A stretch of DNA of 64,000 nucleotides. Origin: Mycobacterium cookii. Lineage in GTDB: Bacteria; Actinomycetota; Actinomycetes; Mycobacteriales; Mycobacteriaceae. The notes beneath the pieces were generated by a model, which worked only from the letters and a program-made list of their open reading frames with translations, made no database searches and was not told the origin of the DNA. Location of the stretch: the NCBI RefSeq assembly GCF_010727945.1, contig NZ_AP022569.1:4588001-4652000 (forward strand), written 5' to 3'. Position numbers and translations under genes: made by a program. Shown in pieces: positions 36,791 through 47,993 of this stretch. Position 1 is the first letter of the stretch. Every line of letters starts with the position of its first letter.

Positions 36791-37597
36791 GTGATTGATA
36801 TCTCTCACGGTCTGTCGGTCGAGTCGGAACTTGCCGACGCAGCCTTCGGGGCCCAGCCGGGGCGGTGGCCGCTGCCCGCCGCCGGCACACCGCGTCAGCT
36901 GTGGTTACGGGCGGTCGCGGCGGCCGGGCAGGGCCGCTACGCCCATGCCCGCAGCGACCTTGCCGCGCTGCTGCGGGTTGCCCCGTCAGGGGTGGCGGCT
37001 GCGCTGGCCCATAGCGCACACGCGTCGTTTCTGCGCCAGCTCGGCTGGCACGACCTGGCGCGCGGCCGGGACGGTCGCGCGTTGGCGTTGTCCGGCGGCG
37101 ATGCCGAGGCCGTGGGTGACGCGTTGACCGGGCTGGCGGCCGACGCGCTGGGCGTCGGCCGGCTGGCCACCGCCGCGACACTGCTGGCCCGCGCCGACCC
37201 GGTGGTGGCCGACGCGCCGCACCGGCTGGCGGTGCGGCGGGCCTGGGTCGCCGCCGAGCTGGCGATGGCGGGCGGCGACGGCGCGACGGCGGTGCGCAAC
37301 GCCGAGTCGGCGGTCGAACTGGCGGATGCCACCGGCTCTGCCCGTCACCGCGCCAAGAGCCAGGTGGTGCTGGCCGCGGCACTGTGCAGCGCCGGAGTCG
37401 CCGACCGGGCTCGCGCGGTGGGCGACACGGCGCTCGAGCTGACCGGCCGGCTGGGCCTGGTGCCGTTGCGCTGGGCGGTGGCGTCGTTGCTGGTCGACAT
37501 TGCCGACTCCGACAGCGCTGTTGTCGAGGTCCGCGGCATCCGCGACGAGTGCGCCCTCCTGGTAAGGCACTGGGGCGGAGCCTGGCGCCAGCTCTGA
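36791..37597 (+). CDS. Conserved hypothetical protein (Rv3415c-like), helical-repeat type
   Basis: 268 aa, starting MIDISHGLSVESELADAAFG, as in Rv3415c beside sigD and whiB3 in M. tuberculosis. Very Ala-rich, made of helix pairs (RYAHARSDLAALL, ALAHSAHASFLRQLGWHDLA, ARADPVVADAPHRLAVRRAW), suggesting a TPR-like scaffold. No enzyme motif. GTG start, no strong ribosome site. Conserved position next to sigD hints at a link with that regulon; function unknown. Confidence 0.8.
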   Translation: MIDISHGLSVESELADAAFGAQPGRWPLPAAGTPRQLWLRAVAAAGQGRYAHARSDLAALLRVAPSGVAAALAHSAHASFLRQLGWHDLARGRDGRALALSGGDAEAVGDALTGLAADALGVGRLATAATLLARADPVVADAPHRLAVRRAWVAAELAMAGGDGATAVRNAESAVELADATGSARHRAKSQVVLAAALCSAGVADRARAVGDTALELTGRLGLVPLRWAVASLLVDIADSDSAVVEVRGIRDECALLVRHWGGAWRQL

Positions 37598-37652
37598 ACA
37601 TCGGCTGCCTGGCCTCTATTGTCGAGGTGATACCTGGTCCGTAACGCTGGAG

Positions 37653-38243
37653 ATGCCGCCGTCGATGTCTACGCAGGAGGAGCGTCTCGACGCCGTCGTG
37701 GCCCGTGCCGTGGCGGGTGATCGGAACGCGCTCCGCGATGTTCTGGAGACCATTCGCCCGATCGTGGTCCGATATTGCCGCGCACGCCTCGGCACAGTCG
37801 AGCGAAATGGCCTGTCCGCCGACGATGTGGCGCAGGAGGTGTGCTTGGCGACCGTCATGGCGCTGCCGCGTTACCGCGATCGTGGGCGCCCGTTCCTGGC
37901 CTTCGTGTACGGCATCGCCGCGCACAAGGTAGCCGACGCCTTCCGGGCGGCCGGCCGTGATCCGTCCTATCCGACGGCGACCATTCCGGACCACCGCTCA
38001 GCCGAGCCGGGCCCCGAGCAGACGGCCATCGATGCCGAATCCGCGACCCGGATGAGCGAGTTGCTCGACCTCTTGCCAGGCAAGCAACGCGAGATCCTGA
38101 TCTTGCGGATCGTCGTTGGTCTGAGCGCCGAGGAGACCGCCGAGGCCGTCGGCAGCACCGCCGGAGCGGTGCGCGTCGCCCAGCACCGCGCCTTGGCGCG
38201 GCTGAAGTCCGCGATCGTCGCAGCGGGGCAGGACTATGTCTGA
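37653..38243 (+). CDS. sigD: ECF RNA polymerase sigma factor SigD
   Basis: 196 aa. Region 2 around ARAVAGDRNALRDVLETIRP and LSADDVAQEVCLATVMALPR then YRDRGRPFLAFVYGIAAHKV; region 4 around LLPGKQREILILRIVVGLSA with helix-turn-helix VGSTAGAVRVAQHRALARLK. In M. tuberculosis SigD directs ribosomal and chaperone genes in stationary phase and starvation and is held by RsdA. ATG 37653 or 37665 may be used. Overlaps rsdA by 8 bases. Ortholog of Rv3414c. Confidence 0.95.
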   Translation: MPPSMSTQEERLDAVVARAVAGDRNALRDVLETIRPIVVRYCRARLGTVERNGLSADDVAQEVCLATVMALPRYRDRGRPFLAFVYGIAAHKVADAFRAAGRDPSYPTATIPDHRSAEPGPEQTAIDAESATRMSELLDLLPGKQREILILRIVVGLSAEETAEAVGSTAGAVRVAQHRALARLKSAIVAAGQDYV

Positions 38244-38871
38244 ACGATTCGATCTGCCCGAGCCGGACGCCGTTGCGCGCAGCGAGCGGTTCGTCGACGC
38301 GTTGGCCAGGTGTGAGCCGGTCGACGGCGAGACCGGGGATCTGGCCCTGGCCGGACTGCTCGAGAGCTGGCGCGACGAGCTCCGGACGCCACCGATCGAG
38401 GGGGTCTGCCCTGAGCCGGTCGCCGTATCGGCATTGGAGCGCGGTGTGGCCGCGCGGCGCGGCGCCCGCCGCCGGACGGCGATGGCGGGGGCGATGGCCG
38501 CGGCCGTGCTGAGCATCGCGGGATTCGGCGTGCTGATGGGCCAGGCCCAGCCCGGCGACCCGCTCTACGGTGCCCGGACGACGCTGTTCGGCGAGCCGGC
38601 GTCAGTGAGCGATGAGCGGCTCGCGGTGTCCGCCGAGAGCGAGATGGACCAGGTCGAGCAGATGATCGCGACGGGCCAGTGGGATCAGGCCCACGACAAG
38701 CTGGCCGCGGTCGGAGAACACCTGCAGACGGTCAAGAACGCCGACCGCAAACAGGGCCTGATCGATCACATGAACCGGTTGACCGCCAAGGTGGTAAGTC
38801 GCGACGCGCACGCGACGGCGTTGCCTATTGCGCCCGGAATCGCGCTCACGCCCAATGGTTTTGGTGGCTGA
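38236..38871 (+). CDS. rsdA: Anti-sigma-D factor RsdA
   Basis: 211 aa. N-terminal ~75 residues are the sigma-D-binding anti-sigma domain (FDLPEPDAVARSERFVDALA; LESWRDELR). One membrane helix follows RRGARRRTAMAGAMAAAVLS (near 75-100), then a helical extracytoplasmic part. Shorter than remembered M. tuberculosis RsdA (about 300 aa), lacking a long C-terminal extension. Released from SigD by regulated proteolysis in M. tuberculosis. Translationally coupled to sigD. Ortholog of Rv3413c. Confidence 0.88.
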   Translation: MSERFDLPEPDAVARSERFVDALARCEPVDGETGDLALAGLLESWRDELRTPPIEGVCPEPVAVSALERGVAARRGARRRTAMAGAMAAAVLSIAGFGVLMGQAQPGDPLYGARTTLFGEPASVSDERLAVSAESEMDQVEQMIATGQWDQAHDKLAAVGEHLQTVKNADRKQGLIDHMNRLTAKVVSRDAHATALPIAPGIALTPNGFGG

Positions 38872-38888
38872 GGACCCCGACGGGCTGC

Positions 38889-39302
38889 TCAGCGACGTCC
38901 GTGGAACCCTTCGGTGTCCGAGGTCGCCTCGTTGAGTGACGCGTCGGCATAGCCGCGGCAGTAATCCCAGGTGACGTAGGAATCGGGTTCGGGATCGTAG
39001 GCCGGCTCGTGCGGCCGCACGGTGCCGTCGACGAGCAGCTGAAGCAGGTTCGCGCGCAACATGTCCCAGTCGTGATAGTGGTCCTGCTGACATTCGTCGC
39101 AGCACACCACGAGGCCGCGAATCCCTTTGTGGGCCAGCAGCGCCTCATACACCGCGAGGTCGGCCAGATCGGCCTCGACCGCCATTCGCTCCTGGGGGTC
39201 CAGGGGCTGGCCGGGCTCGACGGCATCCAGCGCCGCTGAGGGATCGCACGGATCGTCGGCGAACGGATCAGGCGGCAGACCGGGCGGGAGGTAGTCGCGC
39301 AC
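38889..39302 (-). CDS. DUF5319 family protein (Rv3412-like)
   Basis: 137 aa acidic protein, MRDYLPPGLPPDPFADDPCD at the start, with a CDECQQDHYHDWDMLR segment whose Cys/His pairs (VVCCDEC; DHYHDW) could bind a metal. Conserved in mycobacteria at this place between sigD-rsdA and guaB2. Function unknown. GTG start. Convergent with rsdA, 17 bases apart. Confidence 0.85.
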   Translation of the reverse strand: MRDYLPPGLPPDPFADDPCDPSAALDAVEPGQPLDPQERMAVEADLADLAVYEALLAHKGIRGLVVCCDECQQDHYHDWDMLRANLLQLLVDGTVRPHEPAYDPEPDSYVTWDYCRGYADASLNEATSDTEGFHGRR

Positions 39303-39429
39303 GGGTCCACATTACGCAGCCGGGCGGGTATCGCGCCAGCGCTGGACCCGCAGCCCAGCCGCCATTGGGAGGTGCCCCTACCTCACGACGCGTCGCGGCG
39401 TGCATCGTCGCCGGGGGCAGAGCCGATAG

Positions 39430-41058
<1,629 letters not shown>

Positions 41059-41077
41059 ATTGATCGAAGGACCCCTC

Positions 41078-42214
41078 ATGCGTGACATGGTTGAGATCGG
41101 CATGGGCCGAACAGCCCGGCGCACTTTCGAACTCGACGACATCAGCATCGTGCCCTCGCGGCGCACCCGCTCGTCGCAGGACGTGACGACGGCCTGGCAG
41201 CTCGACGCCTACCGCTTCGAGATCCCGATCGTCGCTCATCCGAGCGACGCGCTGGTCTCGCCGGAATTCGCCATCGAGCTCGGTCGGCTCGGCGGACTGG
41301 GGGTGCTCAACGGCGAAGGGCTGATCGGCCGTCACGCGGACGTGGAAGCCAAGATCGCCCAGGTCATCGAAGCGGCCGCCAAAGAGCCCGAGCCGTCGGC
41401 GGCGATCCGGCTGCTGCAGCAGTTCCACGCCGCGCCGTTGGACCCCGAACTGCTCGGCAGCGCGGTGGCCCGCATCCGCGAGGCCGGGGTGACCACCGCG
41501 GTGCGGGTCAGCCCGCAGAACGCGCAGTCGTTGACGCCGGCTCTGTTGTCGGCGGGCATAGATCTGCTGGTCATCCAGGGCACCATCATCTCCGCCGAAC
41601 GCGTCGCCAGTGACGGCGAACCGCTTAACCTGAAAACCTTCATCTCCGAGCTCGACGTCCCGGTGGTAGCCGGTGGCGTGATCGATCACCGCACCGCGCT
41701 CCACCTGATGCGCACCGGCGCCGCGGGCGTCATCGTGGGCTACGGATCGACCAGGGGAGTGACCACCAGCGACGAGGTGCTCGGTATCAGGGTGCCGATG
41801 GCCACGGCGATCGCCGACGCCGCCGCGGCCCGGCGGGAATACCTCGACGAGACCGGCGGCCGCTACGTGCACGTGCTCGCAGACGGAGACATCCACACGT
41901 CCGGAGATCTGGCGAAAGCGATCGCCTGCGGCGCCGACGCGGTCGTGCTGGGCACCCCGCTCTCCGAGTCGGCCGAGGCGTTGGGCGACGGATGGTTCTG
42001 GCCGACCGCGGCCGCCCACCCGTCGCTGCCGCGGGGCGCGCTGCTACAGGTCGCGGTCGGCGAACGACTTCCGCTGGAGCAGGTCCTCAACGGCCCGTCC
42101 GACGATCCGTTCGGCTCGCTGAACCTGGTCGGCGGTCTGCGCCGCTCGATGGCCAAGGCCGGCTACTGCGACCTCAAGGAATTCCAGAAGGTCGGCCTGA
42201 CGGTAGGCAGCTGA
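41078..42214 (+). CDS. guaB3: GuaB3, IMP dehydrogenase/GMP reductase family protein
   Basis: 378 aa, starting MRDMVEIGMGRTARRTFELD. IMPDH-like TIM barrel without CBS domains. The GxxCTTR catalytic loop is not recognisable (the region reads GAAGVIVGYGSTRGVTTSDE), so activity as IMPDH is doubtful; the actinobacterial group is of unsettled function. ATG 41078 with GAAGGA upstream is preferred over the in-frame ATT-rich codons before it. Ortholog of Rv3410c. In one transcript with guaB2. Confidence 0.92.
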   Translation: MRDMVEIGMGRTARRTFELDDISIVPSRRTRSSQDVTTAWQLDAYRFEIPIVAHPSDALVSPEFAIELGRLGGLGVLNGEGLIGRHADVEAKIAQVIEAAAKEPEPSAAIRLLQQFHAAPLDPELLGSAVARIREAGVTTAVRVSPQNAQSLTPALLSAGIDLLVIQGTIISAERVASDGEPLNLKTFISELDVPVVAGGVIDHRTALHLMRTGAAGVIVGYGSTRGVTTSDEVLGIRVPMATAIADAAAARREYLDETGGRYVHVLADGDIHTSGDLAKAIACGADAVVLGTPLSESAEALGDGWFWPTAAAHPSLPRGALLQVAVGERLPLEQVLNGPSDDPFGSLNLVGGLRRSMAKAGYCDLKEFQKVGLTVGS

Positions 42215-42260
42215 CCGCCCCATCTGACCGCCGGGCTAACTGACCAGGTTTTCTGGCTCA

Positions 42261-42274
42261 TTACCGGCCGGTAA
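42261..42274. promoter_or_regulatory. Perfect 14-bp palindrome before choD
   Basis: TTACCGGCCGGTAA, ending 16 bases before the choD GTG, in the gap after guaB3. The form (TTACCGG/CCGGTAA) is typical for TetR-family operators. It would also overlap any promoter of choD. Confidence 0.6.
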
Positions 42275-42290
42275 GTCCATACTGGGGGAC

Positions 42291-44030
42291 GTGAAACCTG
42301 ACTACGACGTCCTGATCATCGGTTCGGGTTTTGGCGGTAGCGTCACCGCGCTCCGGCTGACGGAGAAGGGTTACCGCGTCGGCGTGCTCGAGGCCGGCCG
42401 ACGTTTCTCCGACGAGGATTTCGCCAAGACCTCCTGGAACCTCCGCAAGTTCTTGTGGGCACCGAAGCTCGGCATGTACGGGATCCAGCGCATCCATCTG
42501 TTGCGCAACGTGATGATCCTGGCCGGCGCCGGCGTCGGCGGCGGGTCGCTGAACTACGCGAACACGCTGTACGTCCCGTCGCAGCCGTTCTTCGGTGACC
42601 CGCAGTGGTCGCACATCACCGACTGGCGCTCCGAGTTGATGCCGCACTATCTGCAGGCGCAGCGGATGCTCGGCGTCGTCACCAACCCGACCTTCACCGA
42701 TGCCGACCGCATTCTCAAAGAGGTCGCCGAGGACATGGGCTGCGGCGACACGTTCGTGCAGACGCCGGTCGGCGTGTTCTTCGGGCCGGACGGCGCCAAG
42801 ACACCGGGCGAGACCGTGCCGGATCCCTACTTCGGCGGCGCGGGCCCGGCTCGCACCGGCTGCCTGGAATGCGGCAGCTGCATGACCGGATGCCGGTTCG
42901 GCGCCAAGAACACCTTGGTGAAGAACTACCTCGGGCTTGCGGAGTCCAATGGCGCGGAAGTCATTCCGATGACGACCGTCACCGACTTCGAGCAACGCGA
43001 GGACGGCATCTGGGAAGTGCGGACCGCGCGCACCGGACGCTTCCTGCGTCGCAAGAAACGCACCTTCACCGCCGAGAACCTGGTGCTGGCCGCGGGCACC
43101 TGGGGCACCCAGCATCTGCTGTTCAACATGCGCGACAAGGGCAAACTGCCCGAACTCTCCGGACGGCTGGGCGAACTGACCCGCACGAACTCCGAATCCA
43201 TCGTCGGCGCAGGCCGATTGAAGGTCAGCGACGACTTGGACCTGACCCACGGGGTCGCGATCACGTCGTCGATCCACCCGTCGTCGGACACCCACATCGA
43301 ACCCTGCCGCTACGGCAAGGGCTCCAACGCGATGGGCCTGCTGCAGACCCTGATGACCGACGGTCCCGGGCCGGGCGGCAGCGACGTGCCCCGGTGGAAG
43401 CAGTTGCTGGACAACGCCAGTCACGATCCACGTGGGACCCTGCGGCTGCTCAACCCGCGCCGCTGGAGCGAGCGCACGATGATCTCGCTGGTGATGCAGA
43501 ATCTGGACAACTCGATCACCACATACACCAAACGTGGCAAGCTGGGCCGCCGCCGGTATGTCAGCAAGCAGGGTCACGGCGAGCCGAACCCCACCTGGAT
43601 TCCGGTGGGCAACGAGGCCACCCGCCGTATCGCCGAAAAGATCGACGGCGTTGCGGGCGGCACCTGGGGCGAGCTGTTCAACATTCCGCTGACCGCGCAC
43701 TTCCTCGGTGGTGCAGCGATCGGCGACAGCCGCGACACCGGCGTCATCGACCCGTACCACCGGACCTACGGCTACCCGACGATGTTCGTGGTCGACGGCG
43801 CCGCGATCTCGGCGAACCTGGGTGTCAACCCGTCGCTGTCGATCACCGCGCAGGCCGAGCGGGCCGCGTCGCTGTGGCCGAACAAGGGCGAGGACGACGT
43901 CCGTCCGCGCCAGGGTGAGGCCTATCGTCGGCTCGACCCGATCGCGCCGAAGAATCCTGTGGTGCCGGAGGACGCACCGGGTGCGTTGCGCTGGCTCCCC
44001 AGTCCGGGTCCGGTCAGCTCGGCTGGGTAA
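42291..44030 (+). CDS. choD: Cholesterol oxidase-like GMC/BVMO-type flavoprotein ChoD
   Basis: 579 aa FAD protein: DVLIIGSGFGGSVTALRL at the N-terminus (GxGxxG), GAGVGGGSLNYANTLY, and a C-terminal HFLGGAAIGDSRDTGVIDPY then GYPTMFVVDGAAISANLGVN as in GMC oxidoreductases. Conserved ECGSCMTGCRFGAKNTL Cys-rich stretch near 195-215. Ortholog of Rv3409c, implicated in virulence; its role as a true cholesterol oxidase is debated. GTG start with GGGGG upstream. The 3' end overlaps the convergent GH65 gene by 17 bases. Confidence 0.92.
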   Translation: MKPDYDVLIIGSGFGGSVTALRLTEKGYRVGVLEAGRRFSDEDFAKTSWNLRKFLWAPKLGMYGIQRIHLLRNVMILAGAGVGGGSLNYANTLYVPSQPFFGDPQWSHITDWRSELMPHYLQAQRMLGVVTNPTFTDADRILKEVAEDMGCGDTFVQTPVGVFFGPDGAKTPGETVPDPYFGGAGPARTGCLECGSCMTGCRFGAKNTLVKNYLGLAESNGAEVIPMTTVTDFEQREDGIWEVRTARTGRFLRRKKRTFTAENLVLAAGTWGTQHLLFNMRDKGKLPELSGRLGELTRTNSESIVGAGRLKVSDDLDLTHGVAITSSIHPSSDTHIEPCRYGKGSNAMGLLQTLMTDGPGPGGSDVPRWKQLLDNASHDPRGTLRLLNPRRWSERTMISLVMQNLDNSITTYTKRGKLGRRRYVSKQGHGEPNPTWIPVGNEATRRIAEKIDGVAGGTWGELFNIPLTAHFLGGAAIGDSRDTGVIDPYHRTYGYPTMFVVDGAAISANLGVNPSLSITAQAERAASLWPNKGEDDVRPRQGEAYRRLDPIAPKNPVVPEDAPGALRWLPSPGPVSSAG

Positions 44031-46389
44031 CTGACCGGTACGAATTCCGGTGCAGCGGAGCGCGTCCCGGCGGTTGCTGGGGCGCCGGCAGCAGCGGCTC
44101 GCGCTTGACCAGGGTGATCGTCGTCGGCTCCGTGGTGCTGAGCTCGATGTCCTCCCCGGCGTGCCGGATGGTCAGCTCACCATGGGGTCCGTCGCGCAGC
44201 GTGTAGGTGACCTCGTCGTGGATGACGTCAACGGTCACCCGAAAGTCTTGCCATCGCAACCGAAATCGCAGTCGTGAGATGCCATCGGGCAGATACGGGT
44301 TGAGCGACAGTATTCCCTCGTCGTCGCGCAGGCCGCCGAAGCCGGCGACCAGCGCGGTCCAGGCGCCGGCCAGCGAGGCCATGTGCAGCCCGTCCTTGGT
44401 GTTGTTGTGCAGATCGCGGAGGTCGACCAGCGCCGCCTCGTAGGTGTAGTCGTGCGCGAGCTCCACATGCCCGACGTTGGCGCACATCACCGCCTGGGTG
44501 CAGGCCGACAGCGACGAGTCGCGCACCGTGCGTCGCTCGTAGTAGTCGACATTGCGGGCCTTCTGCTCGTCGCTGAATTTGTGGCTCTGCCAATGCATCG
44601 CCAACACCAGGTCGGTCTGCTTGACCACCTGCGCGGGGTACAACAATGCGTAGGGCTCGTGCAGCAGCAGCGGGTAGGACGTCTTCTCGTTGAAGTCCCA
44701 CTCGGCGTAGGTGGTGAAGCCTTCGGACTGCGGATGCACGCCGAGCTCCTCGTCGAAGGGGATGTGTGCCGCGTCGGCGGCGGCCCGCCACGACGCGGTC
44801 TCATCGCTGGATACGCCCATCTCGCGGGCGGTTTCGGAATGCCGTGCGCAGGCGTCGGCGGCGACCCGCAGGTTGTGTGCCGCCATCATGTTGGTGAACA
44901 CGTTGTCCCGCACGATCGCGGTGTACTCGTCGGGACCGGTCACCCCGTCCAGGTGCCACACGCCGTGGCGGTCGTGGTGGCCGAGTGAATGCCACAGCCG
45001 CGCCGTCTCGATCAACACCTCGAGGCCGCAGTCTTTTTCCAGCGTCTCGTCGCCGGTGACAATCCGATAGCGCTCGAAAGCCATTGCGATGTCGGCGTTG
45101 ATGTGCCACGCCGCGGTTCCCGCCGGCCAGTAGGCCGAACATTCCTGACCGCGTATCGTCCGCCACGGGTAGCTGGCACCCTTGAGGTCGAGCTGCGCCG
45201 CACGCTCCTTCGCCAAATCCAACGTCGATGCGCGCCAACGCAATGCGTCGGCGGCCGCATGCGGCAAGGTGTAGGTCAATACCGGCAGCACGAAGCCGTC
45301 GGTATCCCAGAAGACGTGGCCGTCGTAGCCGGTCCCGGTCAAACCCTTACTGGCGATCCCGCGGCCTTCGGCCCGTGCACTGGCCTGCAGCAGGTGAAAG
45401 AGCCCGAACCGAACCGCCTGCTGACAGATCGGGTCACCTTCCACCTCGACATCGGCGCCGTCCCAATAGTCGTCGAGGATTTTGCGTTGGGCCTCCACCA
45501 GGCCCTTCCAGCCGCTGTACCGCGCGCTGTGCAACGCGGCGGCCGCCTGATCGCGCAGCGCCGGCCGGGACCGCTGGCTCGACCAGCCGTAGGCCAGGTA
45601 CTTCACGATGCGCAGCCTCTGACCCGGTCGCAGGCCACAGATCACCGTTGTGCGAGCGAGGTCGTCGCTTGCGTCGTTGGTGATCTCGTAGCGGCCCTCC
45701 ACCTCGATCTCGTGGTCCATCGCCGCGGCCATCATCAACGCGCTGGCACGCGTCTTGTGCATCAGCAGCGCGCCGCATTCGGTGTCTTCGTGCTGGACGG
45801 CCTCCAGCGGTCGATCGAGGATGGCCGCGACCCGTGGATCGCCGGATGTCACCGGCTGATCCTCGTTGGCGACCAGCTCGGATTGCACTGTGACACGGAC
45901 GAATTGCTCGACGGCCTCGACGATGTATTCGATGGCGACGACGCTGCGTTGGGACAGCGACACCAGCCGGGTCGAGGTCACTCTGACCTGCTTGCCGACC
46001 GGTGACTGCCAGTGGGCGTCGCGCGTCAGAGTGCCGGCCCGCAGATCGAGGATCCGCTCGTGGCTGATCAGCTTGCCGTAGCGAACGTCGAACGGTTCGT
46101 CGTCGACCAGCAGACGCAGGATCTTGCCGTTGGTGACGTCGACGATGGTCTGCCCGGCCTCCGGGTAGCCGAAGCCCGCTTCCGCATAGGGCAGCGGCCG
46201 CACTTCATAGAACGAGTTGAGATACGTGCCGGGAAAGCCGTGTGGCTCACCTTCGTCGAGGTTGCCGCGAATTCCGATGTGCCCGTTGGACAGTGCGAAC
46301 AGCGACTCCGATTGGGCCAGCACATCGAGATTCAGCTGGGGCTCGCGGACCTGCCAGGGTTCAACGGGGAGCGTGTCATCCGGGATCAT
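44014..46389 (-). CDS. Glycoside hydrolase family 65 (disaccharide phosphorylase or hydrolase)
   Basis: 791 aa, (alpha/alpha)6-barrel enzyme of GH65. Catalytic acid Glu488 in GVTGPDEY, substrate region VFWDTDGFVLP, phosphate-binding-like end SLAGAW. GH65 members phosphorolyse trehalose, maltose or kojibiose to beta-glucose-1-phosphate. The upstream beta-phosphoglucomutase gene (10 bases away) supports phosphorolysis with glucose-1-phosphate fed to glycolysis. Ortholog of Rv3401. Substrate most likely trehalose or a related alpha-glucoside, not proven. Confidence 0.92.
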   Translation of the reverse strand: MIPDDTLPVEPWQVREPQLNLDVLAQSESLFALSNGHIGIRGNLDEGEPHGFPGTYLNSFYEVRPLPYAEAGFGYPEAGQTIVDVTNGKILRLLVDDEPFDVRYGKLISHERILDLRAGTLTRDAHWQSPVGKQVRVTSTRLVSLSQRSVVAIEYIVEAVEQFVRVTVQSELVANEDQPVTSGDPRVAAILDRPLEAVQHEDTECGALLMHKTRASALMMAAAMDHEIEVEGRYEITNDASDDLARTTVICGLRPGQRLRIVKYLAYGWSSQRSRPALRDQAAAALHSARYSGWKGLVEAQRKILDDYWDGADVEVEGDPICQQAVRFGLFHLLQASARAEGRGIASKGLTGTGYDGHVFWDTDGFVLPVLTYTLPHAAADALRWRASTLDLAKERAAQLDLKGASYPWRTIRGQECSAYWPAGTAAWHINADIAMAFERYRIVTGDETLEKDCGLEVLIETARLWHSLGHHDRHGVWHLDGVTGPDEYTAIVRDNVFTNMMAAHNLRVAADACARHSETAREMGVSSDETASWRAAADAAHIPFDEELGVHPQSEGFTTYAEWDFNEKTSYPLLLHEPYALLYPAQVVKQTDLVLAMHWQSHKFSDEQKARNVDYYERRTVRDSSLSACTQAVMCANVGHVELAHDYTYEAALVDLRDLHNNTKDGLHMASLAGAWTALVAGFGGLRDDEGILSLNPYLPDGISRLRFRLRWQDFRVTVDVIHDEVTYTLRDGPHGELTIRHAGEDIELSTTEPTTITLVKREPLLPAPQQPPGRAPLHRNSYRSVTQPS

Positions 46390-46398
46390 CGCGGCACC

Positions 46399-47133
46399 CT
46401 ACAACAGCTCGGCGAGGTCGGTCACCACGACATCGGCGCCGTGGCTGCGCAATTCGTCGGCCTGGCCGACACGGTCGACGCCGACGACGTAGCCGAAGTT
46501 GCCGGCTCGGCCGGCCTGGACCCCGGACAGCGCATCCTCGAACACGGCGGCCGCGGCGGGCTCCACCTTGAGCAGTTCGGCGCCACGCAGATAGGAGTCG
46601 GGCGCAGGCTTGCCCGCGATGTGTTCCTCGCGCAGGGTCACCCCGTCGACGCGCTGCTGGATGAATTTGTCGAGTCCGGTGATCTTCAGCACCTCACGGG
46701 TATTGGCGCTCGATGACACCACGGCGGTGGCCAGACCCGCGGCCGCGACCTTTTCCAGATAGCGCCGCGAACCGTCGAAAACCTTGACGCCGTCTTTGTG
46801 CAGCGTTTCCTGGAAGGCATCGTTCTTGCGGGTGCCCAATCCGTAGACGGTGTCCTTGTCGGGTCCGTCGTCGGGGTCACCGTCGGGCAGCTCGATGCCG
46901 CGGCTGGCCAAAAACGACCGGACGCCGTCTTCGCGCTTCTTGCCGTCGACGTATTTCAGGTAGTCCTTGTCCGCGTCGAACGGGACGAACTTCTCGCCGG
47001 TGCTCTGCGCGTGTTGTTCGAGAAATGCGTCGAACATGACCTTCCAGGCTTTGGTGTGGACACTTGCCGTATCGGTCAGCACACCGTCGAGATCGAACAG
47101 ACAGGCGTGCACCGCATCGGGTAAACCGAGCAC
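46399..47133 (-). CDS. Beta-phosphoglucomutase-like HAD hydrolase
   Basis: 244 aa HAD-superfamily member. Motif [10 protein letters not shown] with the two Asp, motif II SSSANT, motif III Lys in AGKPAPD and motif IV FEDALSG. Converts beta-glucose-1-phosphate to glucose-6-phosphate if it acts as its relatives do. In operon with the GH65 gene 3' of it on the same strand. Ortholog of Rv3400. GTG start; a 13-bp palindrome sits 34 bases before it. Confidence 0.9.
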   Translation of the reverse strand: MLGLPDAVHACLFDLDGVLTDTASVHTKAWKVMFDAFLEQHAQSTGEKFVPFDADKDYLKYVDGKKREDGVRSFLASRGIELPDGDPDDGPDKDTVYGLGTRKNDAFQETLHKDGVKVFDGSRRYLEKVAAAGLATAVVSSSANTREVLKITGLDKFIQQRVDGVTLREEHIAGKPAPDSYLRGAELLKVEPAAAAVFEDALSGVQAGRAGNFGYVVGVDRVGQADELRSHGADVVVTDLAELL

Positions 47134-47166
47134 GTCGGACCCCCTTCGAGAATGACGTCGGTCGCG

Positions 47167-47179
47167 GGTAGTTACTACC
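47167..47179. promoter_or_regulatory. Perfect palindrome before the phosphoglucomutase-GH65 pair
   Basis: GGTAGT-T-ACTACC, in the 121-base gap between the TetR gene stop and the phosphoglucomutase start. A likely operator for the sugar operon, perhaps bound by that TetR protein. Confidence 0.5.
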
Positions 47180-47254
47180 TCACCATGACCGAACTCGGTT
47201 CGCCATCCGTTCGGGCCGACCGACTGTTTCCCAGCTGTTCGGTTCGCAGACCGG

Positions 47255-47866
47255 TCAGGTCGGTGGTCGGCCGGTGAACACGCTTTCGGCGAGCCTGAGC
47301 CAGGCCTCGCGGTACCGGTCGGCGCTGATGTTGCCGGGTGTCTGCTCGATCAGCATCCGCACGATGGGGAAGTAGGCGATCGATGCGAGCAGCAGCGCCG
47401 CGGAGGCTTCGGGATCCTCGACTTGTGATGCGCCGGCAGCCGTGGCGCCGCTGAGCGCCGCACCCATCCGGTCGTAGGCACTTGCCGTGACCGCCGACCA
47501 CAGTTCCGCGCTGAAGCCCTCGATTGCCTCGGGCTCGCGGTACATCACCCGCAGCAGTTCGCTGTTCGTCTCGATGGTGTCCCAGATTCGCTCCGCAGCA
47601 CGGCGCAGCGCCTCGCGGGTGTCGGCGGGTCGGGTCCGGTCATGCTCCTCGCGTGCGGCGATGATCCGGTCCACCTGGCGCTGCGTCGCTTCGCGCAACA
47701 GGGCGTTCTTGGACGGAAAGTGCTTGTAGAGGGCGCCGGACCCGGGCGACAGGCCGCAGGCCTGCTGGATCTCGGCGATCGATGTCGAGGCGTACCCCTG
47801 GCTCGAGAACAGTGCGATCGCCGCGTCCAACAGACGGTCGCGGGTGCTGCCGTCGCCGGGATTCAT
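47255..47866 (-). CDS. TetR-family transcriptional regulator
   Basis: 203 aa. N-terminal helix-turn-helix [20 protein letters not shown] then [21 protein letters not shown]-terminal ligand/dimer domain. Same strand as and upstream of the phosphoglucomutase-GH65 genes, and divergent from guaA with a 127-base gap. It may control the sugar pair or itself. Ligand unknown. Confidence 0.9.
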   Translation of the reverse strand: MNPGDGSTRDRLLDAAIALFSSQGYASTSIAEIQQACGLSPGSGALYKHFPSKNALLREATQRQVDRIIAAREEHDRTRPADTREALRRAAERIWDTIETNSELLRVMYREPEAIEGFSAELWSAVTASAYDRMGAALSGATAAGASQVEDPEASAALLLASIAYFPIVRMLIEQTPGNISADRYREAWLRLAESVFTGRPPT

Positions 47867-47993
47867 CAGCGAGAAACGTACCCCGGTTCTGCGGCAACGG
47901 CGCCGTCAGTGGTCGTATTTGTGCTTTCGATACGGCTATGTGGCGGCTGTCGTTGTCGGCGAACCGATGGTCGCGCGCCTCTAGACTGTGGCG

